64,000 nucleotides of DNA. Origin: Anaerolineae bacterium. Its GTDB lineage: Bacteria > Chloroflexota > Anaerolineae > Aggregatilineales > Phototrophicaceae. The notes beneath the pieces are model-generated. The model searched no databases, was not told the DNA's origin, and was given only the letters and a program-made list of their open reading frames with translations. Where the stretch lies: assembly GCA_022821805.1 (NCBI GenBank), contig JAJECX010000024.1, forward strand, positions 86,306 to 150,305, in the 5' to 3' direction. Made by a program: the position numbers and the translations under genes. Positions 32,898-41,845 of the stretch are shown piece by piece. The first letter of the stretch is position 1. Every line of letters begins with the position of its first letter.

Positions 32898-33772
32898 GCC
32901 ACCACTCCGATTTGCCCGATGACGAAGTCTATGACCTCTTGCGCGATGTCGACGCCGGTGGGTTGGCTGCTGTTGCGAAATTCCATCGTATGGTTGATCT
33001 CGTTGACGACGAAATTGCCGCGCGCGTCTTCCAGCAAATCAACCGCAAGAATGCCGCCGCCGACCGCATCAGCCGCGCGCGCGCAGATATCATCGAGCTC
33101 GTCGGTCACCGGGCAATTGGTCGCCAATCCACCGCGAGCGGTATTGGTGATCCAGTGATTGGATTCGCGGTAGATCGCGGCAATCGTGCGGTTGCCAACC
33201 ACGAAAGCGCGGATATCGCGTCCCGGCTTGTCAACATATTCTTGCACGTAATAAGTGTGATGATTGTAATCGCCCAAGGTCTGCCGATGCTCCAATATCG
33301 CCTCGGCGCTGTCGCGGTTGTGGACGCGCGCCAGCAGTCGGCCCCAGGAGCCGGTCACCGGCTTCAGCACCGCTGGATACTTGACATCTTCAATCGCCTG
33401 CATCGCGCTCTCCGGCGTGAAGGCGACGCGCGTATGCGGCTGCGGGATGCCGCGCTTCATGAAGGCGATGCTCGTCCGCAGCTTGTCGCTGCACGTCGCC
33501 GCCGTCTCATACGTGTTGAACGCGCGCAATCCCCAACTATTGAGAATCGCCAGCGCGTACATGCCGCGCGATGTGCTTACGCAACGCTCGAAGACCAGGT
33601 CGTATTCGCGCCAGGCAATGCCAGAGGGCGCCAACTGCTGGGCGCCACAAGTGATATCGAAGTTTAATTCGCGATCGAGGATGATGTCCGGGCTGATGTC
33701 GCGCTTGTTAAACGCAGCCAGTATCAATTTTTCTTCCGCGCGTATATGGGTGACGAGCAGGGCGATTCTCAT
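32894..33772 (-). CDS. lysX: LysW-alpha-aminoadipate ligase (RimK/ATP-grasp family)
   Basis: ATP-grasp ligase pattern (AVLKPVTGSWGRLLARV, FVVNEINHTMEFRN) directly after lysW. Confidence 0.9.
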   Translation of the reverse strand: MRIALLVTHIRAEEKLILAAFNKRDISPDIILDRELNFDITCGAQQLAPSGIAWREYDLVFERCVSTSRGMYALAILNSWGLRAFNTYETAATCSDKLRTSIAFMKRGIPQPHTRVAFTPESAMQAIEDVKYPAVLKPVTGSWGRLLARVHNRDSAEAILEHRQTLGDYNHHTYYVQEYVDKPGRDIRAFVVGNRTIAAIYRESNHWITNTARGGLATNCPVTDELDDICARAADAVGGGILAVDLLEDARGNFVVNEINHTMEFRNSSQPTGVDIAQEVIDFVIGQIGVVA

Positions 33773-33777
33773 GTGAG

Positions 33778-33954
33778 CTATTCTCCCCAGTCCTCTTCCA
33801 CCTCGGGCGCCAACTCAAGTTCAATCGGCGCCAGGCACATAATTTCGAGCTCGGTACCGCATTCGGCGCAAGACACCAACTCATTCTCCATGGCGTCAGA
33901 CGGGATATAGACTACGCCATCGCATACCGGACAAATTGGCATTTGATTAGTCAT
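33778..33954 (-). CDS. lysW: Amino-group carrier protein LysW
   Basis: 58 aa; CPVCDG...CAECGTELEI zinc-ribbon-like pattern; C-terminus EEDWGE; AGGAG RBS before ATG. Confidence 0.93.
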   Translation of the reverse strand: MTNQMPICPVCDGVVYIPSDAMENELVSCAECGTELEIMCLAPIELELAPEVEEDWGE

Positions 33955-33985
33955 CGCGCATTCTCCTGAGGCACTGCCGCACAAC

Positions 33986-34008
33986 AAAAAACCCGCCGTA
34001 TGGGCGGG
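33986..34008 (-). terminator. Intrinsic terminator in the lysW leader, proposed attenuator
   Basis: Minus strand CCCGCC-CATAC-GGCGGG followed by TTTTTT, about 30 nt before the lysW ATG. Confidence 0.85.
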
Positions 34009-34041
34009 CGCGTGTTCGATTTCTTCATCCAGCGCAATCAA

Positions 34042-34049
34042 GCCCATAC
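34042..34049 (-). promoter_or_regulatory. Proposed antiterminator segment GTATGGGC
   Basis: Perfect 8-nt complement of GCCCATAC inside the terminator (plus-strand 33998-34005); sits directly after the leader-peptide stop codon. Confidence 0.7.
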
Positions 34050-34109
34050 TTAGCGGGTGCGGGTCTTCTTCACCTTCTTGCTGCCGTTTGCACTGCTGAT
34101 CGCGCTCAT
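34050..34109 (-). CDS. Putative 19-aa attenuator leader peptide MSAISSANGSKKVKKTRTR
   Basis: ATG at 34109-34107, TAA at 34052-34050; codons AAG AAG GTG AAG AAG ACC CGC ACC CGC at the end. Confidence 0.7.
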   Translation of the reverse strand: MSAISSANGSKKVKKTRTR

Positions 34110-34173
34110 CTTTACTTGCCACGAATCTCCGAGCCGATTCAAGCGCTAACTTTATCGCTTGTAACGCGTTTCC

Positions 34174-34202
34174 ACTATAATCACTTTGTACGAAAAAAGC
34201 AA
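34174..34202 (-). promoter_or_regulatory. Putative promoter of the lysW operon (TTGCTT-N17-TATAGT)
   Basis: -35 at 34202-34197 and -10 at 34179-34174, 17-nt spacing, upstream of the leader peptide. Confidence 0.55.
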
Positions 34203-34222
34203 CACTTTATACCGTATTCTAA

Positions 34223-34999
34223 CTAACTTTCGAATTTCGCTATCGTCTCATGTAAAGGTGGCAAGTATTTTGCGCCAAATATGATCAAATGTATGAGCAG
34301 GGGATACAGATTGTAAATGTGGCGTCTCGTCGTATAGAAGTCATCTTCAATCGGGATCTTCGCCGCGTAGGCGCGAAAGAACTCGTCCCCCGTGCCGCTG
34401 AACAAGGTCATGTAAGCGAGCTCCATTTCGTTATGCGCGTAATATAAGGCTGGATCGATTATGCCCGCCACCCGGCCAGCGCGGGAAATCACATTCGTCT
34501 TCCACATATCGCCGTGGATAAGCGCCGGCGCCGACGGCTCAACGAGAAACAGATGCAAACGCTCGGCAATCGCATAAAGCCGCCGCTCAAACTCGGCAGG
34601 CAGTTCACCCGACGCCCGCGCAAGGCCGATCATGTAAAGCAGCCGCCTCTCGCGGAAAAACTCGATCCAGGATCCCATCTGCCCATTGGGCTGATGCAGT
34701 GGACCGATCAAGGTATCGCGTTCATGGCCATAACGTGAACTCGTCGCCTGATGGCAGCGGGCGAGCAATTCGCCGAGATGACGCAGGCTTTCGCCTTCCC
34801 ATTCGATTCGCCCCTCCACGAACTCCATCAGCAGCAGGTTCGCCTCAGCGTGCAAAACTTCGGGAACGGGCAATCCGGAATGCTCGCGCAAATAGCGCAG
34901 CATATACGCTTCGATTCTCAGGTCGTGGCCGCCATCGCCGATTTTAGCCACGACCGATTCGCCCTTTTCCAAATCGACGCGCATAACCTGGCTGATCAT
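34223..34999 (-). CDS. Fructosamine kinase family protein; true N-terminus probably extends to about 35053
   Basis: VVAKIGDG, LIHGDMWKTNVISRAGRVAGIIDPALYYAHNEMELA. Confidence 0.88.
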   Translation of the reverse strand: MISQVMRVDLEKGESVVAKIGDGGHDLRIEAYMLRYLREHSGLPVPEVLHAEANLLLMEFVEGRIEWEGESLRHLGELLARCHQATSSRYGHERDTLIGPLHQPNGQMGSWIEFFRERRLLYMIGLARASGELPAEFERRLYAIAERLHLFLVEPSAPALIHGDMWKTNVISRAGRVAGIIDPALYYAHNEMELAYMTLFSGTGDEFFRAYAAKIPIEDDFYTTRRHIYNLYPLLIHLIIFGAKYLPPLHETIAKFES

Positions 35000-35180
35000 G
35001 CCGCCGGCGAGAGGCTGCCACGCGATAACGCGCCGCTGAAGCGCTCGCTCAATTGTTCACTGATTCGCCCGATCGATGATGCCCTCCATATGTCCTCTTC
35101 AATGACATTCGGCTTGACAGCCACGCCTGCCAACCTGTACAATGCGCCGATTATGCTCGATATCAGGCAGGAGTAAAGAT

Positions 35181-35366
35181 ATGGGTCCGCTACCAAAGCG
35201 CAAAGTCTCGAAATCTCGGCGAGACCGCCGCCGCGCCCACGACGCCTTGACGCTCAAGCATCTGGTGGAGTGCGTGAATTGTGGCGAGTACCATATCGCG
35301 CACCGCGTCTGCCCCAAATGCGGCTTCTATCGTGGTGAACTGGTCTTCGAGGTAGATAACGATTAG
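35181..35366 (+). CDS. rpmF: 50S ribosomal protein L32
   Basis: MGPLPKRKVSKSRRDRRRAHDAL...CVNCGEYHIAHRVCPKCGFYRG; RBS GGCAGGAG. Confidence 0.95.
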   Translation: MGPLPKRKVSKSRRDRRRAHDALTLKHLVECVNCGEYHIAHRVCPKCGFYRGELVFEVDND

Positions 35367-35401
35367 AGCGCGGCGACCAATCGCAAGACAATGACAAAGG
35401 A

Positions 35402-35427
35402 CCGTGCCGCTGCAGCGCGGTTTTTTT
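35402..35427 (+). terminator. Probable intrinsic terminator after rpmF
   Basis: GC-rich inverted repeat around CGCTGCAGCG followed by TTTTTTT. Confidence 0.6.
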
Positions 35428-35504
35428 GCCCCTCCGCGCCTCGCTAACTAAGGCGCTGTAAAGCATAATGATGACAGATAGATGAAGATCCAAGCTGCGA
35501 GATA

Positions 35505-36455
35505 ATGGATTGGAAGACCTGCGCCGCTCTTTTCCCCGGGCAAGGCTCGCAAATCGTCGGCATGGGCGCCGATTTCGCGCGCGAATACGAAATCGCGCGC
35601 GATACGTTTGGGCAGGCTGATGAAATCCTTCGCTTCGACCTTTCGCGAATCTGTTTCGACGGACCGCGAGACCAACTGGATCAGACCAAGGTTACACAGC
35701 CGGCGCTCTACGTTTGCAGCGTTGCCATTTGGCGCGTTTTGCAGCAGCAGTTGCCCGCAGCGCAGCCAGCATGGATGGCTGGGCACAGCCTCGGCGAATT
35801 CTCCGCCTTGACCGCCGCCGACGCCTTAGCGTTTGAGAATGGCTTGCGGCTGGTGCATGCCCGCGGTCGCTTCATGCAACAGGCGGGAGACGTGAAGCCC
35901 GGCGCTATGGCGGCGATATTGGCGCTTGATATCGCGCAAGTTGTGTCGCTTTGCGCCGAGGTTTCAGCGGACTCAGACGGCGCCGTCGTGCTCGCCAATG
36001 ACAATTGCCCGGGCCAAGCCGTCGTTTCCGGCGATATCGATGCAGTTGAGCGTCTAATTGAACGCGCGACCGCCGCCGGCGCCAGAAGGGCGGTCAAGCT
36101 GTCAGTCAGCGTGGCCGCGCATTCGCCTTTGATGGCGGCGGCGTCAGATGGCTTTCAAGAGGTCGTGCATCGTACAGAGTTTTCGCCGCCACAGGTACGG
36201 GTTATCGGCAACGTATTGGCGCAGCCCCTTGAAACGGTGGCGGAAATCCGGACGGAGTTGGATCAACAGTTGACAGAATCCGTGCGCTGGACCGAGTCGA
36301 TGCGCGCGCTTGTCGATGAGGGCGCCGATACCTTCATCGAGATTGGCTCAGGAAACGTGCTCACCGGTCTGATGCGCCGCATTGATCGGTCAAAGAGGCG
36401 CGTCAGCCTCAATACAGTAGAGACACTTGACGCTTTTTTGGAGTCGCTCTCGTGA
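35505..36455 (+). CDS. fabD: Malonyl-CoA:ACP transacylase
   Basis: ALFPGQGSQIVGMG, AGHSLGEFSALTAA. Confidence 0.95.
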   Translation: MDWKTCAALFPGQGSQIVGMGADFAREYEIARDTFGQADEILRFDLSRICFDGPRDQLDQTKVTQPALYVCSVAIWRVLQQQLPAAQPAWMAGHSLGEFSALTAADALAFENGLRLVHARGRFMQQAGDVKPGAMAAILALDIAQVVSLCAEVSADSDGAVVLANDNCPGQAVVSGDIDAVERLIERATAAGARRAVKLSVSVAAHSPLMAAASDGFQEVVHRTEFSPPQVRVIGNVLAQPLETVAEIRTELDQQLTESVRWTESMRALVDEGADTFIEIGSGNVLTGLMRRIDRSKRRVSLNTVETLDAFLESLS

Positions 36456-36482
36456 GCTTTCAGACAGCTGGAGGCGCAGTAG

Positions 36483-37271
36483 ATGTCTGATCAGATTCTT
36501 GTTCGGCGCGCGGGCTTGGTCTTTGAAGTTACGCTCAATCGTCCGAATGAGCGCAACGCCATCAACGACGAGATGATGAATGCGCTTGCGGATGCCTTCG
36601 ACCGAGCCGAGCGCGAATTCCATGACGGCGCGCGTGTTGTGCTCTTGCGCGGCGCCGGGCGCGCTTTTTCTTCGGGCATTGACCTCAGTCAGTTCCTGAC
36701 GCTGGATGAGGACCTTCGCGATAACCTTTTCCCTTTTACCGCCCGCTATCAAGCGATTCTCAACAAGATTGAACGCTGCTCGCCGCCGGTCATCTGCGTG
36801 TTGCAGGGATACTGCCTCGGGCTGGCGCTAGAATTGGCGCTCGCCTGCGATTTTCGCATTGCGGCGCAGCGCACGAAGCTGGGGCTGCCGGAAGCGCGCT
36901 TGGGCATCATTCCGGATGTTGGCGGAACTGTGCGTCTAATCAAGCTCATCGGTCCCTCTCGCGCCAAGGATCTGATCCTGACCGGACGCACTATCGACTT
37001 GTCACAGGCGCTTGAATGGGGACTGGTGAATGCCGTTTTGCCCAAGGCAGAGCTGGAGCAGGGCGTCAAAGCTTTCGTCGAGGCGCTGGCTGCGTCGGCG
37101 CCGCTGGCGGTCAGCTATGGCAAGCGGGTTGTCAACGACATCATGGACAACGCGGCCGGATTGCAGCTGGAAGCTTGGGCGCAGGCGCAGCTATTCCGCA
37201 CGAACGACTTTCAAAATGCCATACGAGCAATGATGGACAAGACCTACCCGATAGACTGGGAGGGCAAATAG
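36483..37271 (+). CDS. Enoyl-CoA hydratase/isomerase family protein
   Basis: LNRPNERNAIND, GAGRAFSSGIDLSQF, LALACDFRIAAQRTKLGLPEARLGIIPDVGGT. Confidence 0.92.
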   Translation: MSDQILVRRAGLVFEVTLNRPNERNAINDEMMNALADAFDRAEREFHDGARVVLLRGAGRAFSSGIDLSQFLTLDEDLRDNLFPFTARYQAILNKIERCSPPVICVLQGYCLGLALELALACDFRIAAQRTKLGLPEARLGIIPDVGGTVRLIKLIGPSRAKDLILTGRTIDLSQALEWGLVNAVLPKAELEQGVKAFVEALAASAPLAVSYGKRVVNDIMDNAAGLQLEAWAQAQLFRTNDFQNAIRAMMDKTYPIDWEGK

Positions 37272-37279
37272 GAGCGCGC

Positions 37280-38194
37280 CTACTCCGCGACATCGCTGAT
37301 GACAGCGCGAAGTTTCCCGCTGGCGCCTTCCAATAATAGGCGCGCCTCATCGTATTCGACGCCCAGGCGCGTCATCACCACCGCTGCCTTCACCTCGTTG
37401 TTCGCCCCTGCCAGCAGCTCCCGCGCGCGCTCGGCATCCGCGCCTGTCAGACGCATGATCAATTGGCAGGCGCGCTCAGCCAGCTTCTGATTGGACACCT
37501 TCACATCGACCATCAGATTGCCGTAGACCTTGCCCAGGCGGATCATCGCGCCGCTGCTGAGCATATTGAGGATCATCTTTTGCGCCGTGCCCGCCTTCAT
37601 GCGGGTTGAGCCGGCGATCACCTCGGGCCCGACATCAACGCCAATCGAGATATCCGCCAGCGCTCCAATGGGCGAGTCCATGTTGCAGGCGATGGCGATC
37701 GTCTTGGCGCCCAGCGATCTGGCGTATTGCAAGCCTCCAATGACGTAGGGCGTGCGACCGCTGGCGGCGATTCCGCATACCACATCGGCTGCGGTCAGCC
37801 CGCGCTGCTCAAGATTTTGCCGCGCCAGTTCGGGTTGATCTTCCGCGCCTTCGATCGAGCGCGTAACCGCTGGTCCACCGCCGGCGATTAGACCTTGCAC
37901 TATGTCGGGTGGCGCGCTGAAAGTCGGGACGCATTCGACCGCATCCAAAATGCCCAGGCGGCCGCTGGTGCCGGCGCCAATGTATAACAGGCGTCCGCCG
38001 CCTGCTATCGCCTCGGCGATGACATCGACCGCTTCGGCGATTTCAGGCAGCGCAATTCGCACGGCGGCCGCTACTTTGGCGTCTTCGCGATTGATCAGGT
38101 TGACGATCTCGAGGGAATTCATCTGATCGATCGTCGCGCTTTCGGGATTGGCTTGCTCTGTCGTCAAATTCGTCATTTCTTTGCCGTGCCCCAT
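37280..38194 (-). CDS. murQ: N-acetylmuramic acid 6-phosphate etherase
   Basis: TEQANPESATIDQMNSLEIVNLIN, YIGAGTSGRLGILDAVECVPTF, GIAASGRTPYV, STRMKAGTAQKMILNMLS. Confidence 0.96.
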   Translation of the reverse strand: MGHGKEMTNLTTEQANPESATIDQMNSLEIVNLINREDAKVAAAVRIALPEIAEAVDVIAEAIAGGGRLLYIGAGTSGRLGILDAVECVPTFSAPPDIVQGLIAGGGPAVTRSIEGAEDQPELARQNLEQRGLTAADVVCGIAASGRTPYVIGGLQYARSLGAKTIAIACNMDSPIGALADISIGVDVGPEVIAGSTRMKAGTAQKMILNMLSSGAMIRLGKVYGNLMVDVKVSNQKLAERACQLIMRLTGADAERARELLAGANNEVKAAVVMTRLGVEYDEARLLLEGASGKLRAVISDVAE

Positions 38195-39102
38195 TCCATT
38201 TTCGCCAGCATTGCCGCGCCGATCACTGGCGGACGCTTGGCGACCGGGCGTTTTGCCAGCGCGAGTCGTCGCGTGACATCTTTCGACAGCCAGTTGTCGT
38301 TGTCCAGCAGCCCGCCAGCAAAGGCGATCGGCGCCTCCGCGTAATCCAGCCTCCGCCGCAGCGTCCGCACTTGATCGGCCAGATATCCCGAAGCGCGTCG
38401 CAGAATGTGCCTCGCCTGCTCATCGCCATCAGCCGCCCGCGCCAGAACCAATGGCGCCAAGCCCCCAATTCTAACCGCCGGCGCCGCATCAGACTGGTAC
38501 ACCCATGCCACCAACTCCCGCGGATGCGATAGTCCAAGCTCGTCAAGGCAGGCGCGAGCCAACGTGGCTTCGTTCGAATCCAAACCCAAATCATATTCCT
38601 GCAATGCCTGCCGCAGCAGCTCGCGTCCGATCCAGTAACTGCCGCCTTCGTCGCCGAGCAGGTATCCCCAGCCGCCCACTTGCAAGCGAATGTCCCCGGA
38701 CTTATATCCGTAGGCGCCACTGCCTGTGCCGGCCAGCAGCAAGATGCCGTGACGCGCTTCCAATGCGCCAACCAGCGCAATCTCGAGGTCGGAACTCGGT
38801 ACGAGATGACTTGTTGGCAAGAGGGGCTTCAGCGATTCGAGCAGCCATCGCTCGCTGTGAAGATTGGACGCGCCAGCGATGCCGATGCCCGCAGCGCTTA
38901 TGCGCTTCGGCTGAAAGTTCGCCTCGTCCAGGGCAGCGAGGACGCCGCGTTGGATCCGCGCCCGCGCCTCGGCATGCCCGACGACGCTTGGATTGACGGC
39001 ACCAGCCTTCAGCGACGACAACTCATCCAGCTTGGCATTGACGATGGCGATTCTCAGCGTGCTTCCGCCGCCGTCAATGCCCATAAACAGCGGCTCGTTC
39101 AT
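38173..39102 (-). CDS. BadF/BcrA-type sugar kinase, N-acetylglucosamine/MurNAc kinase-like
   Basis: MGIDGGGSTLRIAIV, LLAGTGSGAYGY, GDEGGSYWIGRELL. Confidence 0.88.
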   Translation of the reverse strand: MNEPLFMGIDGGGSTLRIAIVNAKLDELSSLKAGAVNPSVVGHAEARARIQRGVLAALDEANFQPKRISAAGIGIAGASNLHSERWLLESLKPLLPTSHLVPSSDLEIALVGALEARHGILLLAGTGSGAYGYKSGDIRLQVGGWGYLLGDEGGSYWIGRELLRQALQEYDLGLDSNEATLARACLDELGLSHPRELVAWVYQSDAAPAVRIGGLAPLVLARAADGDEQARHILRRASGYLADQVRTLRRRLDYAEAPIAFAGGLLDNDNWLSKDVTRRLALAKRPVAKRPPVIGAAMLAKMEWGTAKK

Positions 39103-40298
39103 CGCCCGTCAACGCTTTCGACAATGAGATCATGGAACGCCCGGCGAAAAGCATGAATGCCCTCGTCGTGCCGCCCGTGATAGACGCGATTCGTCAGCGC
39201 CGCGCTGACCAACTGCCGTTCCGGATCAATCCATAGCGATGTGCCGGTGAATCCGGTGTGCCCGTAGGCGCTTCCACTATAAAGGTCACCGGCTGAAGAG
39301 TCGCTGTCCGCTTTCAGCATCCAGCCCAAGCCCATTCGATACTGCCCGGCAACCTGTAGACGGTTTGCTTCAGCGCGCAGTTCGGCGCCGATGCCCAGGC
39401 GCTCGTCGCCGGCGAGCCAGGCTTGACCAAAACGGGCGACATCCAACGCCGTCGCAAAGAGCCCGGCATGTCCTGCGATGCCGCCGACGCCGCAGGCGTT
39501 TTCATCGTGAACCTCGCCCCAGGCGCGCCGCTGCCGCCAGTGATTGTCCAATTCCGTCGGAGCGATTCGATCGCGCTCTGCCCCATTCAGCATCGGATTG
39601 TACGTGAATGAGTCCAGTCCCAGCGGTTGCAGCGCCAAGTCATTGACCGCCGTATCCAGCCTGCTTCCATGCAAGCGCGCAACCGCTTCGCCAAGCAGCA
39701 TGATGCCGATGTCGGTATAACGAATGGTGTCACCGATTGTTCCAGCGAAGGGAAAACCGACCATGGCGCGTAAGCCGCTCCGCCAGCGCGCCTCATCATA
39801 GTGACGAACATGAGTGGGCGGTGGCGGCGGCCGATCAGCCGCCAGCAGGTAGACCGAAAACCAGGGTGGCAAGCCCGAGCTGTGCGTGAGCAGATGTTTG
39901 AACGCGACGTCGCCAGGATCAACCGACATGCCGCGGAAACGCCCTTCCACCGGCAGACGGGCGCGCGTATGCGGATCTTGCCCGCTGGCGATTTCGCGCG
40001 GATTCAACCGGCCGAATTCGGGCACGATGTCCACCAGGCGACTCTCCAAGCCGATGGCGCCCGCCTCGACCAGCGCCAGAAAGCTTGTCTCGACGATAAG
40101 CTTGGTCACCGAAGCGAGATCAAAGAGCGTGTCGGTGGTAACCGGCATCGTTTGATCATCCGGATCAATCCAGCCCCAGGCATCCTGCCAGACCTTCTCT
40201 CCCCGATGAATGACGCAGATGCTCAGCGCGGGAAATGTCCCCGGCAAATGACGTTCCAGGAGTCGTGCGAAAGAAGGGTGATCGGCGAAACAAGTCAT
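39099..40298 (-). CDS. Beta-lactamase-family serine hydrolase
   Basis: LFDLASVTKLI (SxxK), HLLTHSSGLPPWF; between sugar kinase and nagZ. Confidence 0.88.
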   Translation of the reverse strand: MTCFADHPSFARLLERHLPGTFPALSICVIHRGEKVWQDAWGWIDPDDQTMPVTTDTLFDLASVTKLIVETSFLALVEAGAIGLESRLVDIVPEFGRLNPREIASGQDPHTRARLPVEGRFRGMSVDPGDVAFKHLLTHSSGLPPWFSVYLLAADRPPPPPTHVRHYDEARWRSGLRAMVGFPFAGTIGDTIRYTDIGIMLLGEAVARLHGSRLDTAVNDLALQPLGLDSFTYNPMLNGAERDRIAPTELDNHWRQRRAWGEVHDENACGVGGIAGHAGLFATALDVARFGQAWLAGDERLGIGAELRAEANRLQVAGQYRMGLGWMLKADSDSSAGDLYSGSAYGHTGFTGTSLWIDPERQLVSAALTNRVYHGRHDEGIHAFRRAFHDLIVESVDGR

Positions 40299-41836
40299 CA
40301 GATCTCCACCGTAAGTTTGCCAGTTGGGATGGTTTCGCCGCAGATCGCGTCTACTGCCGCCAGCAACGAGGGTTTGCTGTCGCCATTTGTGCAGATGATT
40401 GTATCGGCGCCCTTGAGCAGTCCCGCGTCGTATGGATTGCGCGCGCAGACCAGGATTACCTTGCGGGCGCGCTCGCAGACTAACTGAGCCGACTGCAATT
40501 GCGCCGGCTGCATATGCGCGTTGCGCGTAACCAGGATGATCCTGTCCGCAACCCTTGCCATGCTGTCTACGTCCGCCGTCCGATTCGCCGCTTCCGACGA
40601 AGGATCAATCTTGACGCATTTGACACCGGGCAGCCGCCGCGACAGATAAGCGGCGAATTGGCTTGGAACCTCCGCTGCGGCGCCGTCGGCAGCTTGCGGA
40701 GCAGAGAATTCAATCAAGCCAACTTGCGCCGAATCCGCGTCCAGGGGAAGCGCCTCGCCTTGTCTCAAAAGCGCGAGGCCAGCGCGAGCGGCTCTTGCCG
40801 CCAGCGACCGATGCGCATCGCAGCCGACAATCTCGATAGGCGGCGCGTCATCAAGCGGGAAGCGTCGTTTAAGCATCCGGATCCGCCTTACTGACTGGTC
40901 AATTCGCTCCGCTGACCAGCGCCCGCTTCGCGCTGAGGCCAGCGCCGCTTCGTAAGCCGCTGTCTGCGCCGCGCGCGTATGAGAAAACAAGACCATATCC
41001 ACACCCGCCTCGATCGCGAGCGCGGCCGATTCTCCCGCGCCAAACTCGTCGGTGATCGCCTTCATTTCCATACAGTCGGTGCAGACCACGCCATCATAGC
41101 CGAATTCATCCCGCAGCAAACCGCTTGCGATTCGCGGCGACAGCGTCGCGGGCCGCTTGGCGTCAAGCTGGTCGTAAATGACGTGCGTCAGCATTATACA
41201 GCCGACATCGGCGGCGATTGCCGCGCGAAAGGGCGCAAGGTCTTCTTGAAAGAGGTCGTTTAACGAGCCCTTCGTTTTGGCTGGCGCATCGTGTGTGTCG
41301 ATTACGGAGCTGCCAAGGCCGGGGAAATGTTTTGCCGTCGCCGCCGCGCCAGCGCGCTGAAAGCCTCGTATCTGCGCCGCGACCGTATCGCTGACCAATT
41401 GCGGATCGCGCCCAAGCGCGCGTGTGCCAATCGAAGGGTTGTCTCGCTGGCGCGCGAGATCAGCGACTGGCGCGAGATTCCAATTGAAGCCCAGCGCAGC
41501 CAGCTCGCGCCCCATCATATAGGCGATATCTTCGGCTAGCTGGAGATCGCCGGCAGCGCCAAGCGACATCGCTCCAGGACTTTCCGTGAAGCCCTCGCGC
41601 AGACGGGCGACTGCGCCCCCTTCTTGATCAATGCCCACCAAGATCGGTTGTTTCGCCGCTGCCCGGCAATCCGTGACCAGCCGCTTGACCTGCGTCGGCG
41701 AAGCGACATTCCGCGCGAAAAGATAGACCCCGCCGATGCGCCCGCTCGCGAGCCAATGCAAGATATGCCGTGGCGGCCTCAGCCCTTCAAAGCCCACCAT
41801 CATTAGCTGCCCGACTTTTCCCGCAAGCGATTCCAT
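40298..41836 (-). CDS. nagZ: Beta-N-acetylhexosaminidase, GH3 family
   Basis: GIDQEGGAVARL, AKHFPGLGSSVIDTHDA, VVCTDCMEMKAI. Confidence 0.93.
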   Translation of the reverse strand: MESLAGKVGQLMMVGFEGLRPPRHILHWLASGRIGGVYLFARNVASPTQVKRLVTDCRAAAKQPILVGIDQEGGAVARLREGFTESPGAMSLGAAGDLQLAEDIAYMMGRELAALGFNWNLAPVADLARQRDNPSIGTRALGRDPQLVSDTVAAQIRGFQRAGAAATAKHFPGLGSSVIDTHDAPAKTKGSLNDLFQEDLAPFRAAIAADVGCIMLTHVIYDQLDAKRPATLSPRIASGLLRDEFGYDGVVCTDCMEMKAITDEFGAGESAALAIEAGVDMVLFSHTRAAQTAAYEAALASARSGRWSAERIDQSVRRIRMLKRRFPLDDAPPIEIVGCDAHRSLAARAARAGLALLRQGEALPLDADSAQVGLIEFSAPQAADGAAAEVPSQFAAYLSRRLPGVKCVKIDPSSEAANRTADVDSMARVADRIILVTRNAHMQPAQLQSAQLVCERARKVILVCARNPYDAGLLKGADTIICTNGDSKPSLLAAVDAICGETIPTGKLTVEI

Positions 41837-41845
41837 CGCCTGAGC

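Noticed and set aside
33778-34122. 114-aa ORF with LysW at its C-terminus, starting at GTG 34122
   Set aside because: LysW is typically about 55 aa; the ATG at 33954 has its own AGGAG RBS, and the upstream part spans an intrinsic terminator. The GTG does have a good GGAG, so an alternative leader peptide cannot be excluded.
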